A DNA stretch of 64,000 bases. It comes from Streptomyces bottropensis ATCC 25435. Lineage in GTDB: Bacteria > Actinomycetota > Actinomycetes > Streptomycetales > Streptomycetaceae. Below the pieces are notes generated by a model that saw only the letters and a list, made by a program, of their open reading frames with translations, was not told the origin of the DNA and ran no database searches. Shown here one piece after another: positions 27,435 through 36,544 of the stretch (its first letter is position 1; each line of letters starts with the position of its first letter). The translations under genes were made by a program, and so were the position numbers. The DNA lies in the NCBI RefSeq assembly GCF_000383595.1, contig NZ_KB911581.1, positions 5,353,519-5,417,518 on the forward strand, written 5' to 3'.

Positions 27435-29897
27435 ATGTTCCCCAAGGAGGCAACAACGGACGGAACGCACGGGCCGTTCGAGATGGCGAATGTGGCGGCC
27501 GCGGTGATCGACGCGAACGGCACGGTCATCGGCTGGACGGGGGCCGCCGAGCGGCTCCTGGGATACGGCGCGGCGGAGATCCTCGGCGGCTCCGCCGCCA
27601 CTCTGCTGGCGCAGCCCGAGGACGCGTCACGGGCGGCCGAGGTCGCCGAGGAGTGCGGGACCCGGGAGAGCTGGGGCGGCCTGGTGGGCGCCCGGCACCG
27701 TGACGGCCACCGTCTTGAGGTCGGGCTGCGGGTGACCGCGATGTCCGACACCGACGACCGCAAAACCTGGCTCGTCTCGGCGATCGACGTGGCGAAGGCT
27801 CCGACCTGGGCGGTCAGCGGGGAGGTGCTGGAGGGCTTTCTCACCCGCTCACCGCTCGGCATGGCCGTGCTCGGCCCGGACCTGCGGTACGTGTGGATGA
27901 ACGACACCCTGGAGCGCTACGGCGGTGTGCCGCGCGAAGAGCGGCTCGGGCGCCGGATGTCGGAATCGTTGCCGGGCCTGAACACCGAGGCACTCGAAGC
28001 ACAGATGCGGCGGGTGCTGGAGACCGGCGTGCCGGTCGTCGACTACGAGTACCGGGGCTGGACCTGGGCGGATCCGCACCGGGAACACGCCTACTCCACC
28101 TCCTTCTTTCGGCTCGACGCCCCGGACGGCAGCCCGCTGGGCGTGTGCTACATGGGCATGGACGTCACCGACAGATGGCGGGCCCGGGAGCGCCTGGCCC
28201 TGCTCAGCGAGGCCAGCGCCTGTATCGGGGGCACGCTGAACGTGATGCGGACCGCCCAGGAGCTGGCCGACTTCTCGGTGCCGAGGCTTGCCGACTTCGT
28301 GACCGTCGATCTGCTGGAAGCGGTGCTGCACGGTGAGGAACCCAGTTCGCGGCCGTCCGACGGCACGTATCCGGCGCGGCGTGCCGGGCAGCAGTCGATC
28401 CACGAGGGCTGTCCGGAATCGGTGATCGCCATCGGCGACCCCATCGCCGCCCCCATGTCGTCGCCGTACATCCAGAGCATGGTCAACGGCACCTCGATGC
28501 TGGATCCGTGTCTGGACCCAGACACCACTCCGTGGGTCGCCGAGGACCCGGCCCGGGCCGCGAGTATCAGGGAGTTCGGGATGCCCTCGGCGATGTGGGT
28601 GCCGCTGTCCGCGCGCGGCACCGTGCTGGGAGTGGCCACCTTCATCCGTACGGAGCATCCGGATCCGTTCGAGGAGGACGATCTGCTGCTCGCCGAGGAG
28701 CTTGTCAGCCGGGCCGCGGTGTGGGTGGAGAACGCCCGCCGCTACACCCGTGAGCACGCCGCGGCGCTGGCGCTGCAGCGCAGTCTGCTCCCGCAGGGGC
28801 TGAACGGCGGGACCGCCATGGAGGTGGCCTCGCGCTATCTGCCGGCCGATGCCCGGGAAGGGGTGAGCGGCGACTGGTTCGATGTGATCCAGCTGTCCGG
28901 CGCCCGGGTCGCCCTGGTCGTCGGTGACGTGGTCGGGCACGGCCTCAACGCCGCGGCGACCATGGGCAGGCTGCGTACCGCCGTACAGACGCTCGCCGAC
29001 ATGGACCTGCCGCCCGATGAGCTGCTGGCCCACCTGGACGACCTGGTGATCCGCCTGACGGAGGAGAAGGGCGGCGACGACGAGCCCATCGCCACCGCGG
29101 TACTGGGCGCCACCTGCCTCTACGCCGTCTACGACCCGGTCACCCAGCTGTGCACCATGGCCCGGGCCGGACATCCGCCGCCCGCCGTGGTCACCCCCGC
29201 CGGCAAGGTCGTCTTCCCGAACCTTCCGGCGGGCCCTCCGCTGGGCCTCGGCTCGTTGCCCTTCGAGTCCGCCGAGATGTCCCTCCCCGACGGAAGCCTG
29301 ATCGCCCTCTACACCGATGGCCTCATCGAGAGCAGTGACCAGGACATCGACGTCGGGCTGTCCCGCCTCAGCGATGTGCTCGCGCAGTCCGGCCTGCCGC
29401 CGGAGGAGCTGTGCTCGGCGGTCGTGAACAAACTGCTGACCGGCCCGCAGACCGACGACGTCGCTCTGCTCCTGGCCCGGCCGCATGCGCTGGGCGCCGA
29501 CCGGGTCGCCTCGTGGGACCTGCCGACGGACCCGGCGTTCGTCTCGAGCGCCAGGGAGCTGGCCGTTCGCCAGCTCCTCGGATGGGGGCTGGAGGACCTG
29601 GTGATGACCACGGAACTGGTGGTCAGCGAGCTGGTCACCAACGCCATCCGGCACGGCACCGCACCCGTCAGGCTGCGCATGATCCGGCATGACAAGTTGA
29701 TCTGCGAGGTGTCCGACGCCAGCAACACCTCGCCCCGGATGGGCCATGCGCGGACCACCGACGAGGGCGGCCGGGGGTTGTTCCTGGTCGCCCAGCTGAC
29801 CCGCCGTTGGGGTACGCGCTACACCCGGGCCGGAAAGATCATCTGGGCCGAGCAGGACCTGCCGAGGCGGGTGGGCGGGCGACCGGGCGGGCGCTGA
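27435..29897 (+). CDS. PAS-PAS-GAF-SpoIIE phosphatase with anti-sigma-type kinase domain
   Basis: An 820-residue signalling protein typical of Streptomyces. Order: PAS (about 15-110, VIDANGTVIGWTGAAERLLGYG), second PAS (about 136-245), GAF (about 265-435), SpoIIE-type PP2C phosphatase (about 450-675, with GDWFDVI, VGDVVGHGLNAA and ALYTDGLIE, which supply the metal-binding Asp residues), and a C-terminal RsbW-like HATPase (about 690-815, ELVTNAIRHG and DEGGRGLFLV). Such proteins control anti-anti-sigma factor phosphorylation. Its ligand is unknown. It begins about 95 bases after the permease and may be read through from the sugar operon. Confidence 0.9.
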   Translation: MFPKEATTDGTHGPFEMANVAAAVIDANGTVIGWTGAAERLLGYGAAEILGGSAATLLAQPEDASRAAEVAEECGTRESWGGLVGARHRDGHRLEVGLRVTAMSDTDDRKTWLVSAIDVAKAPTWAVSGEVLEGFLTRSPLGMAVLGPDLRYVWMNDTLERYGGVPREERLGRRMSESLPGLNTEALEAQMRRVLETGVPVVDYEYRGWTWADPHREHAYSTSFFRLDAPDGSPLGVCYMGMDVTDRWRARERLALLSEASACIGGTLNVMRTAQELADFSVPRLADFVTVDLLEAVLHGEEPSSRPSDGTYPARRAGQQSIHEGCPESVIAIGDPIAAPMSSPYIQSMVNGTSMLDPCLDPDTTPWVAEDPARAASIREFGMPSAMWVPLSARGTVLGVATFIRTEHPDPFEEDDLLLAEELVSRAAVWVENARRYTREHAAALALQRSLLPQGLNGGTAMEVASRYLPADAREGVSGDWFDVIQLSGARVALVVGDVVGHGLNAAATMGRLRTAVQTLADMDLPPDELLAHLDDLVIRLTEEKGGDDEPIATAVLGATCLYAVYDPVTQLCTMARAGHPPPAVVTPAGKVVFPNLPAGPPLGLGSLPFESAEMSLPDGSLIALYTDGLIESSDQDIDVGLSRLSDVLAQSGLPPEELCSAVVNKLLTGPQTDDVALLLARPHALGADRVASWDLPTDPAFVSSARELAVRQLLGWGLEDLVMTTELVVSELVTNAIRHGTAPVRLRMIRHDKLICEVSDASNTSPRMGHARTTDEGGRGLFLVAQLTRRWGTRYTRAGKIIWAEQDLPRRVGGRPGGR

Positions 29898-30441
29898 CGG
29901 CCCGGGTGGCCCGGGTGCTTGAGAGCCCCTCGCGATCGAGCCCCACGCGTCATGCAGCTGCTCTGCACGGGCTGTCCGGGAAACCAAGGGGAACGCCGGG
30001 TGAATGGAAAACCGAGATGGGCTGAGAAAGGCTGACAAGTAAGGAGAAAGTCATAGAAGAGCTGAGAAGGGCCAAGTAGGGGTGAGGCGTCGACTGTCGT
30101 TCGACCTGCAGAAATGTCATGGAACAAGCAGGGGCGAGGAAGCCTGCCCAGGAACTCTTTCGGCTCGGCGTGCGTGGATGGCGATGATCCGGGAGCTTCA
30201 CCAGGCCACGTCTCGCCGCGCTGCCCTTGCAGCCGAGGCCGTGGATCGCCGCGCGTTCCTGGCCCGGCAGGGCCGCACGGTGCTTCACGCGTGGGCGAAC
30301 GTCATCCGGGACCTGGCCGCCGAGGCGACCATGTACGCACACGTTGCGGCCCCGTACAGGGCCCCGGCGCGCCATAGACTCATCACGAACGCTGCTGGTT
30401 GTGGGCCGGGCGCATCCCTTTCACGAGGAGATGGAGCCCCC

Positions 30442-30945
30442 ATGGCCAACTGCTGCGGCTCGTCCCGCTGCACCTGCCGGGTCATCGCCGGCCCCGGCAT
30501 CACCGTCGACGGCAACGGTTCGCCCGGCGCACCGTACGTCATCGGCGGTGGTGGCGGAGGCACGACCGTCGTCGAGGCCGGGACGGGAGTGACGGTGACC
30601 GGCACGGGCACGGCGGCTGACCCGTACGAGGTCAGTGCTGTGCCGCCCGAGACCGGATGCGGCCTGACCGGCGCCGGCTCGCCGCTCGCCGCCGTGGTCG
30701 CCGCCTGGCCGTACCCGTGCGACGCCGACACCAGCGCGGGCGGGGTCTACTGCGATAGCGCGGGCCAGCTTCGCTCCGAGCCTCGCGGGATGGTGACCAT
30801 TCAGCAGGACCAGCAGACTCTCAATGTCGCTGACGTTGCTGTGCCTGTGCTGCAGGACACCGAGGTCGCCACCCACCAGCACACGGTGACCAACCCGGAC
30901 GCGTGTCGGCCCGCATTCGTGATCACCGAGGTGGAGGCGGACGTG
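30442..30945 (+). pseudogene. Phage-like structural protein, 5' part cut by IS6
   Basis: From ATG 30442 (MANCCGSSRCTCRVIAGPGI) the protein has Gly/Thr/Val-rich repeats (GPGITVDGNGSPGAPYVIGGG, GTGVTVTGTGTAADPY) and HTVTNPDACRPAF, a pattern I associate with tail or fibre-associated proteins of actinophages. The frame is open upstream to 30178, where RELHQATSRRAALAAEAV may be the end of another phage gene or a longer N-terminus. It is cut at 30945 by the IS6 element. Its probable C-terminus lies just beyond the element at 31800-31880. Confidence 0.5.
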
Positions 30946-31799
30946 GGCGCTGTCACGTTGGTTGACCGGGTGGGATGATCTTCTGGTTGATCGTGCTGGA
31001 GGGGGCCGTTCGTGGGGGCCGTGTCGCTGTCGTACAAGGGGCACCGGTGCCCGGTCGAGGTGATCTCCCACTGCGTGTGGCTGTATCACCGCTTCCCGCT
31101 GTCGTTCCGCGAGGTCGAGGAGCTGATGCTCGAGCGGGGGATCGTAGTCTCCTACGAGACGGTGCGTCGCTGGTGCGCCAAGTTCGGGCAGCCCTACGCA
31201 GGCGCGCTGCGCCGCCGGCAGCCACGGCCCGGCGACACATGGCACCTGGACGAGGTCTTCATCAAGATCAATGGAGAACAGCAGTACCTGTGGCGGGCCG
31301 TCGACCAGGACGGCAACGTCCTGGTGCAGAAGCGCCGGGACAAGGACGCGGCCAGGCGCTTCTTGCGCCGCCTGCTGGAGAAGACGCGCATGGTGCCGCA
31401 GGTGGTCGTCACCGACAAGCTCCGCTCCTACGGCGCCGCCCACCGCGAGGTCATGCCCTGCGTCGAGCACCGCCAGTCGAAGTACCTGAACAACCGGGCC
31501 GAGAACAGCCACCAGCCCACCAGGCAGCGCGAACGGGCGATGAAGGGCTTCCGCTCAGTGGGCGGGACCCAGCGGTTCCTGTCTGCGTTCAGCGGTATCT
31601 CGCCCCACTTCCGACCCCGCCGACACCTGATGCCCGCACACGACTACCGCGCCGAAATGACCGTCCGCTTCGCAATCTGGGAGCAGATCACCGGCGTCAC
31701 CAGCCTGCCCACCGCACCGTGAGCACACAGCGGGAACCGGGAACCACCCCACCACGACGCACCATCAGACAGCCACCCACCCACCAACGTGACAGCGCC
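30946..31799 (+). mobile_element. IS6-family insertion sequence, copy 1
   Basis: An 854-bp element with terminal inverted repeats GGCGCTGTCACGTTGG (30946-30961) and its complement ending at 31799. It carries one transposase. The flanking 8 bases do not match, so the expected target duplication is absent, as after IS6-type adjacent deletion. It is closely related to copy 2 (45257-46116) but lacks nine bases in the transposase. Confidence 0.9.
31012..31722 (+). CDS. IS6-family transposase, copy 1
   Basis: A 236-residue DDE transposase of the IS26 class from a GTG start: HTH segment (LSFREVEELMLERGIVVSYETVRRW), first Asp in WHLDEVFIKING, second in VVTDKLRSYGAA, Glu in NNRAENSHQP. Compared with copy 2 it misses three residues (copy 2 GNVLDILVQ; here GNVLVQ) in a conserved strand between the first two catalytic residues, which may weaken it. 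Confidence 0.92.
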   Translation: MGAVSLSYKGHRCPVEVISHCVWLYHRFPLSFREVEELMLERGIVVSYETVRRWCAKFGQPYAGALRRRQPRPGDTWHLDEVFIKINGEQQYLWRAVDQDGNVLVQKRRDKDAARRFLRRLLEKTRMVPQVVVTDKLRSYGAAHREVMPCVEHRQSKYLNNRAENSHQPTRQRERAMKGFRSVGGTQRFLSAFSGISPHFRPRRHLMPAHDYRAEMTVRFAIWEQITGVTSLPTAP

Positions 31800-31880
31800 T
31801 TCACCTGCTCATCGAACGGCGAAGCGGGAAGCGTCAGCATCTCAGCCAGTGACGAGCTGAAGATCTGGGTCACCTGCTAG
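31800..31880 (+). pseudogene. Probable 3' end of the IS-interrupted phage-like gene
   Basis: Immediately after the IS the frame reads FTCSSNGEAGSVSISASDE then LKIWVTC and stops. The Ser/Gly-rich, tail-protein-like composition matches the protein cut at 30945. No target duplication links the halves, so part was probably deleted. Confidence 0.4.
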
Positions 31881-32075
31881 TGACCTGAGTCGGACCGAGC
31901 TCGCCTTCCAGCAACTGCTCGCCGACCGGAGGGCGACGGCCACAGCGGAGCAGACGACGCGGGATGCCGGTCAGCCCGGCGTACGGCTGCGCTGCTACCT
32001 GGACCTGCGCCCAGCAGTTCACTGCGGCCGCCGTGGCCGACCCGGCCATGAAGCCGATCACGGCCCGGCCCTGAC

Positions 32076-32435
32076 TCATGACAGGGCGCCGCCTTCGCCG
32101 AACAGCGGCACCTCCTGGACGTCGACGTCCGCGCGGATGCGGTGGCGGCGGGCCGGGTGCCGCCACCGGCCGACACTGTCGTGGGCGACATCGACGCCGA
32201 CTTCCATCACGACATCCGGCTGCACCAGGACGGCATCGAGGGTGCGCTGCGCTCCCCAGCCTGCCGAGAACGTCCAGCCCGTCCATGGATGCGCGCCGCG
32301 CGGCGGGTCCAGATGGCCAGCACAGCGCGGTCGGGTCGGTTGCCCGCCGGGTCGTAGTGGCCCAGCAGCAGCGTGCGGGGCGCGGTGAGCGACCCGGTGA
32401 ACCGCGCCGATCACGGCTTCGGTGGTGACCGTCAT
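32076..32435 (-). pseudogene. ATP-dependent DNA ligase, C-terminal fragment with frameshift
   Basis: The minus strand starts TTEAVIGA, slips one base into GSLTAPRTLLLGHYDPAGN, then returns to HPWTGWTFSAGWGAQRTLDAV, VVMEVGVDVAHDSVGRWRHP and VQEVPLFGE. These are the OB-fold motifs of small Streptomyces ATP-dependent ligases. The nucleotidyltransferase domain is missing. Bases 31881-32075 continue as unrecognised debris. Confidence 0.65.
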
Positions 32436-32527
32436 GTGGGGCGGCAGGCGGGGCGGTCGAAGGTCGGAAATTCTCTGTTAACGAGTTGGACCCGGTGTGT
32501 TGACCGGTCGGCAGTCTCGGTGCTTCA

Positions 32528-32583
32528 CTTCCGGAACCGGTACCGAAACCGGTTCCGGGATCGCTTCCGGTATCGGTTCCGCG
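32528..32583. promoter_or_regulatory. Operator array upstream of the LacI-family gene
   Basis: A run of overlapping dyads: GGAACCGGTACCG, CGAAACCGGTTCCG and CTTCCGGTATCGGTTCCG. The outer GGAACCGG and CCGGTTCC form an inverted repeat. Each unit has the CG-centred symmetry of LacI/GalR operators. It lies 70-125 bases before the regulator start, pointing to autoregulation. Confidence 0.65.
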
Positions 32584-32653
32584 AGTCTCTGTACGATCGG
32601 CCCTTCGGTGCGGGAGTCCATCCCGGCCGCTGATGGGAGGGAGAGGAGGTGGC

Positions 32654-33661
32654 ATGGGAATCACCATCGCTGACGTCGCCGCGCGGGCCGGGGTGAGCAA
32701 GACGACGGTCTCGCGGGTGCTGAACGGCAAGGGCGAGATCCACGAGAGCACCGTCGTGAAGGTGCGCGAGGCGATCTCGGAGCTCGGCTATGTGCCAAGT
32801 GCCGGGGCTGTGGGGCTCGCTCGCGGCACGACACAGATGATTGGCATGCTGGTCCCTGATCTGGCCTGGGTCTGGTCCGGCATCGTGCAGGCGGTCGTCG
32901 ACACGCTGGAGAGCGAGGGCTTCGGACTGCGCATGCTGACCTGGAACCGCGGTGAGGAGTCTCTGCGCAGGCTGGGCCTGCAGGTCGCTGCGAAGTCGTT
33001 CGACGGTCTGCTGGTGCTCGAGCCCGAGGGGGCCCTGGGATACATCACGGAACTGCACGAATCGGGGCTGCCGGTGGTGCTGATCGACGACCGCTTCCAG
33101 CGGCCGGGATTCCCCTACGTGGCCACCACCAACCGGGAGGGCGGCGAACAGGCCGCGCGGCACCTGCTGGAGATCGGGCGCCGTCGTCCTTTGGTGGTGA
33201 CCGGTCCCGAGGCGTACGGCTGCACCCGGGAACGGCTGGGCGGCTTCGTGGATGTCTATGCTCAGGCCGGGATCGAGCTCGACCAGCGCCGCATCATCTG
33301 CGGTGACTTCCAGTTCGAAGACAGCCGGAGCGCGGTCGCGCAGGCTCTCGCGGACGGCGTGGAGTTCGACGCGGTCTTCGGGCACAACGACCCCTCGGCG
33401 GCCGGCGTGCTCGCCGCATTGCACGGCGCCGGCCTTGAGATTCCGCGGGATGTCGCCGTGGTGGGCTTCGATGACGTCGAGCTGGCGTCATACACCTATC
33501 CGGCACTGACCACCATCCGCCAGCCGATGCGGGAGATGGGTGAGGCGGCGGCGCGTCTGCTCCTGGACCATGTGCGCAGATCGCCGGAAGCCGCCCCCTC
33601 GCGCACCATTCCGACCAGCCTCGTGATCCGTGGATCGACATGTAAGCCGACCTTAAACTGA
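32654..33661 (+). CDS. LacI-family transcriptional regulator
   Basis: A 335-residue regulator: N-terminal HTH (TIADVAARAGVSKTTVSRVL) and hinge (GYVPSAGAVGLARG), then a sugar-binding core (MIGMLVPDLAWVWSGIVQAV, VDVYAQAGIELDQRRI, VVGFDDVELASYTYPALTTIRQP). Start at ATG 32654 behind GAGAGGAGGTGG; an upstream GTG/ATG-type start at 32633 is less likely. It heads the sugar locus that follows (binding protein, two permeases, GH3, GH32) and has an operator array upstream, so it probably represses this locus until a di- or oligosaccharide is present. Confidence 0.93.
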   Translation: MGITIADVAARAGVSKTTVSRVLNGKGEIHESTVVKVREAISELGYVPSAGAVGLARGTTQMIGMLVPDLAWVWSGIVQAVVDTLESEGFGLRMLTWNRGEESLRRLGLQVAAKSFDGLLVLEPEGALGYITELHESGLPVVLIDDRFQRPGFPYVATTNREGGEQAARHLLEIGRRRPLVVTGPEAYGCTRERLGGFVDVYAQAGIELDQRRIICGDFQFEDSRSAVAQALADGVEFDAVFGHNDPSAAGVLAALHGAGLEIPRDVAVVGFDDVELASYTYPALTTIRQPMREMGEAAARLLLDHVRRSPEAAPSRTIPTSLVIRGSTCKPTLN

Positions 33662-34222
33662 CGCGACGTCATCGCGAGGCCCCCGTTTCCGCGAGCCCCA
33701 AGGGCTCAGTCCCGCCCTCCGGGCCGGGCGGGGCCCTCGGCCGCACCAGGTGGACGTGCGAGTCGTCACCGTTCCTGAACCGTCCGTCTCCGCCGTCCTT
33801 TCCGGCCCCGTAGGCGGGGACGGACTCCAGCCGGCCGTGGGACTGACCGACACCGGCCCTCGGGCGGGCCGGTGAGTCGTCCAGGTCCACCTGAAGCCGC
33901 TGCGCACAACCCGACCGGCCTGTCCGCCTGCCGGCTTCAGCGCCATCCACGCGGAACGAGGATCACGCGTCACCGCCGAGGGTGCACGTGCCCGTCCGCG
34001 CTTTCCCTGTCCCGGTAACCGCACGGTGGCGCCTGGCGCACCCTGCCCGGCCGCTACCGGCTCCGCGTCGGACACTCCAGCCGTGACCTGTGGCCGACCG
34101 TGGCCGTCGCCGCCGGCCACCGAAGGTCTCCGACCTGTGGCCTGACCCTGCCGGTCACCCCACAGCTCTTTCCCCCGCCACCCCCGAGTCCTGTACCGCT
34201 CAACGGCAAAAGGAGCCGCACG
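33662..34222. other. Intergenic stretch between regulator and transport operon
   Basis: No supported gene. It contains the hairpin at 33711-33732 and must hold the promoter of the binding-protein operon. The ribosome site AAAAGGAG is at 34208-34215. No copy of the 32528-32583 operator is visible here. Confidence 0.4.
33711..33732 (+). terminator. Possible terminator hairpin after the LacI-family gene
   Basis: CCCGCCC and GGGCGGG form a 7-bp GC stem with an eight-base loop, 50 bases after the stop codon. No T-run follows, as is common in Streptomyces. Confidence 0.35.
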
Positions 34223-35524
34223 ATGCGTACCACCACCCGTCACACCGCCAGAACCCTGCAAGTCCTCTGCGTCACCGTCACGGCAGCCCTGCTGGCCACC
34301 GGCTGCGGCCGGGATGAGGACTCCGGTCCCGGCAACGACGCTCCCGCCGAGATCGGCAGCGGCAAGGCCAAGGGCAAGGTCGTCATGTGGTCGATGGGCG
34401 ACCAGGCCGACACCGTGCTGGAAGACCTGGCTAAGAAGTTCGAGCAGGAGAACCCGGACGCCGACGTCAAGATCACCGCAGTTCCGTGGGGCTCCGCCCA
34501 CGAGAAGCTGACCACCGCGATCGCCGGCGGCAACACACCGGACATGTCCGTGATCGGCTCCACGTGGATGGCCGAACTGGCCGCCATGAAGGGCTTCCAG
34601 GCCACCCCGGCCTCGTTCAAGGCGTCCTCGTTCTACCCGGGCCAGTGGGACACCACCAAGTACAAGGACACCCCCTACGGAGTGCCGTTCGTCGCGGACA
34701 CCCAGGTGGTCTACTACCGCACCGACCTCACTGCGAAGGCCGGCATCGAGGGAGCCCTGGCCGGGGACTGGGACGGTTACCTAAGGGACCTCAAGGCCAT
34801 CCAGGACTCCGCCGGCAAGCAGAACCCCGATCTGAACCATGCCTCCAGCCTGGCGATGGGCTTCAACTCCTGGATTTTCTGGCTGCCGCTGGTCTGGCAG
34901 CAGGGCGGTGACATATACGACGCCGAGACCGGGAAGTTCACCTTCGACTCACCCGCGGTCGGCAAGGCGCTGAAGTACTACGCGAGCACCCCCAAGCAGG
35001 GCCTGGCGCCGACCGACAAGACGGACAGCATGCAGGCTTTCCAGGAAGGACGAATTGCCGTCTACCAGGACGGCCCGTGGGTCGGCGGCAACCTCCGTAA
35101 GGACGCCCCGGCACTGGACGGCAAGTGGAAGACCATGCCGATGCCGTCCGGCGGGCAGCCCGCCGCGTTCGCAGGCGGCAGCGACCTGGCGGTGTTCAAG
35201 GACGCCGACAACCCCGACGCGGCATGGAAGTTCGTCGAGTTCCTGACCGAGTCCGCCAACCTCGCCGCCTACGCGAAGGGCTCGGGCGCCCTTCCCGCCT
35301 CCCCCGAGGCGTGGGACGAGGCGAAGCTCAGCAACGACGAGACGATGCAGGCGTTCGCCAAGCAACTCGAGGTCAGCAAGGCGCCGCCCGCCATCACGAC
35401 CTGGCAGCAGATCGCCACCGCCATCGAGTCGGAGCTGGAAAAGCTCGTCCTGGGCAAGGCAACCGTCGCCGAGGTGCAGAAGACGCTGCAGTCCAAGGCC
35501 ACCAGCATCGGCACGGGCCGCTGA
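34223..35524 (+). CDS. Extracellular sugar-binding lipoprotein (family 1 ABC)
   Basis: A 433-residue receptor for a carbohydrate ABC importer (MalE-like). The lipoprotein signal ends LLATGCG, with Cys near residue 28. The mature part shows KVVMWSMGDQADTVLEDLAKKFEQENP, GNTPDMSVIGSTWMAEL, YGVPFVADTQVVYYRTDL and DGPWVGGNLRKDAP. Start ATG 34223 has AAAAGGAG eight bases upstream. Two permease genes follow directly; the ATPase is not encoded here, as usual in Streptomyces, where the shared ATPase MsiK serves many such systems. Confidence 0.92.
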   Translation: MRTTTRHTARTLQVLCVTVTAALLATGCGRDEDSGPGNDAPAEIGSGKAKGKVVMWSMGDQADTVLEDLAKKFEQENPDADVKITAVPWGSAHEKLTTAIAGGNTPDMSVIGSTWMAELAAMKGFQATPASFKASSFYPGQWDTTKYKDTPYGVPFVADTQVVYYRTDLTAKAGIEGALAGDWDGYLRDLKAIQDSAGKQNPDLNHASSLAMGFNSWIFWLPLVWQQGGDIYDAETGKFTFDSPAVGKALKYYASTPKQGLAPTDKTDSMQAFQEGRIAVYQDGPWVGGNLRKDAPALDGKWKTMPMPSGGQPAAFAGGSDLAVFKDADNPDAAWKFVEFLTESANLAAYAKGSGALPASPEAWDEAKLSNDETMQAFAKQLEVSKAPPAITTWQQIATAIESELEKLVLGKATVAEVQKTLQSKATSIGTGR

Positions 35525-35557
35525 ACGCCGCCGCGTAAGCACCCCTCGGACGGACGG

Positions 35558-36544
35558 ATGACCTCCATGTCCACGAACACTGTCGCGGGGCAGGGCGGCA
35601 CGCGCGCCCAGCGGCCCCCGAACCCCAAGCGCCCGTCGAAACGCCGCGCCTCCTCGCTCAGGCAGACGACGCGAGGCCGGCAGACCCGCGCCGCCTGGAT
35701 TCTGACCGCGCCCTTCCTCGCCCTGTTCGCGTCCTTCATGCTGCTGCCGTTGGTCTGGTCGCTGCTGATGAGCCTGACCGACACCAAGAGCGCCGACGTG
35801 CGCACCCCGCTGAACGTGTCGTTCACCGGATTCGACAACTACACGCGCCTGTTCCAGGACGAGCAGTTCCTCACGGCCCTGCGCAACACCGCGGTGTTCA
35901 CCCTGGTGGGTCTGCCGCTGACGCTGGCCGCCGGGCTCGCCGCGGCGGTCCTCCTCGACCGCGGCATCCGCCGCTTCCGGGCGGTCTTCCGGGTGGGCTT
36001 CTACCTCCCGGTGATCACCAGCATCGTGGCCATCGCCGTGGTGTGGAAGACACTCCTGGAACCCCGCGTGGGACTGGTGAACACCGCTCTGGGCTGGTTC
36101 GGGATCGACGGGCCCGCATGGCTGGCGGACACCCGCTTCGCCCTGCCCGTCATGATCGTGATGGCTGTGTGGCGGAACCTCGGCACGGTCATGATCATCA
36201 TGCTGGCCGGTCTGCAGTCCGTGCCCCACTCCCTAATGGAGGCGGCCGAGTTGGACGGGGCCGGGCCCTGGCAGCGGTTCTGGCGGGTCACCTTCCCGCT
36301 CCTGCGTCCCGCGCTGCTGCTGACCGCCGTGACCACGGGCATCGGCTATCTGCAGTTCTTCGACGAGCCGTTCGTGATGACCCAGGGCGGGCCGCTGGAC
36401 TCGACGCTGTCAGCCACGATGTACACGTATCAGCAGTTCGGCAACGGCAACTACGACGTCGCCGCGGCCGCCGGCTATGTCGTCTTCGTCCTCATCGTGG
36501 CCCTGACCGTGCTGCAGTTCCGGATGCTGCGAGACAAGGACTGA
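35558..36544 (+). CDS. Sugar ABC permease (MalF-like)
   Basis: A 328-residue inner-membrane permease with six predicted helices after a basic 45-residue lead (RPSKRRASSLRQTTRGRQTR). The EAA loop reads EAAELDGAGPWQRFWRVTFPLL (about 228-249), the contact site for the ATPase. Lies 33 bases after the binding protein and overlaps the next permease by one base (TGATG). Confidence 0.93.
   Translation: MTSMSTNTVAGQGGTRAQRPPNPKRPSKRRASSLRQTTRGRQTRAAWILTAPFLALFASFMLLPLVWSLLMSLTDTKSADVRTPLNVSFTGFDNYTRLFQDEQFLTALRNTAVFTLVGLPLTLAAGLAAAVLLDRGIRRFRAVFRVGFYLPVITSIVAIAVVWKTLLEPRVGLVNTALGWFGIDGPAWLADTRFALPVMIVMAVWRNLGTVMIIMLAGLQSVPHSLMEAAELDGAGPWQRFWRVTFPLLRPALLLTAVTTGIGYLQFFDEPFVMTQGGPLDSTLSATMYTYQQFGNGNYDVAAAAGYVVFVLIVALTVLQFRMLRDKD

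Noticed and set aside
27849..30038. Minus-strand open frame of 729 codons opposite the SpoIIE-type gene
   Set aside because: Antisense shadow; the plus-strand protein has four recognisable domains while this one has none.
32528..32583. Possible coding repeat (Arg-Tyr/Phe repeats in a minus-strand frame)
   Set aside because: The dyad symmetry and position upstream of the LacI-family gene explain the pattern better as operators.
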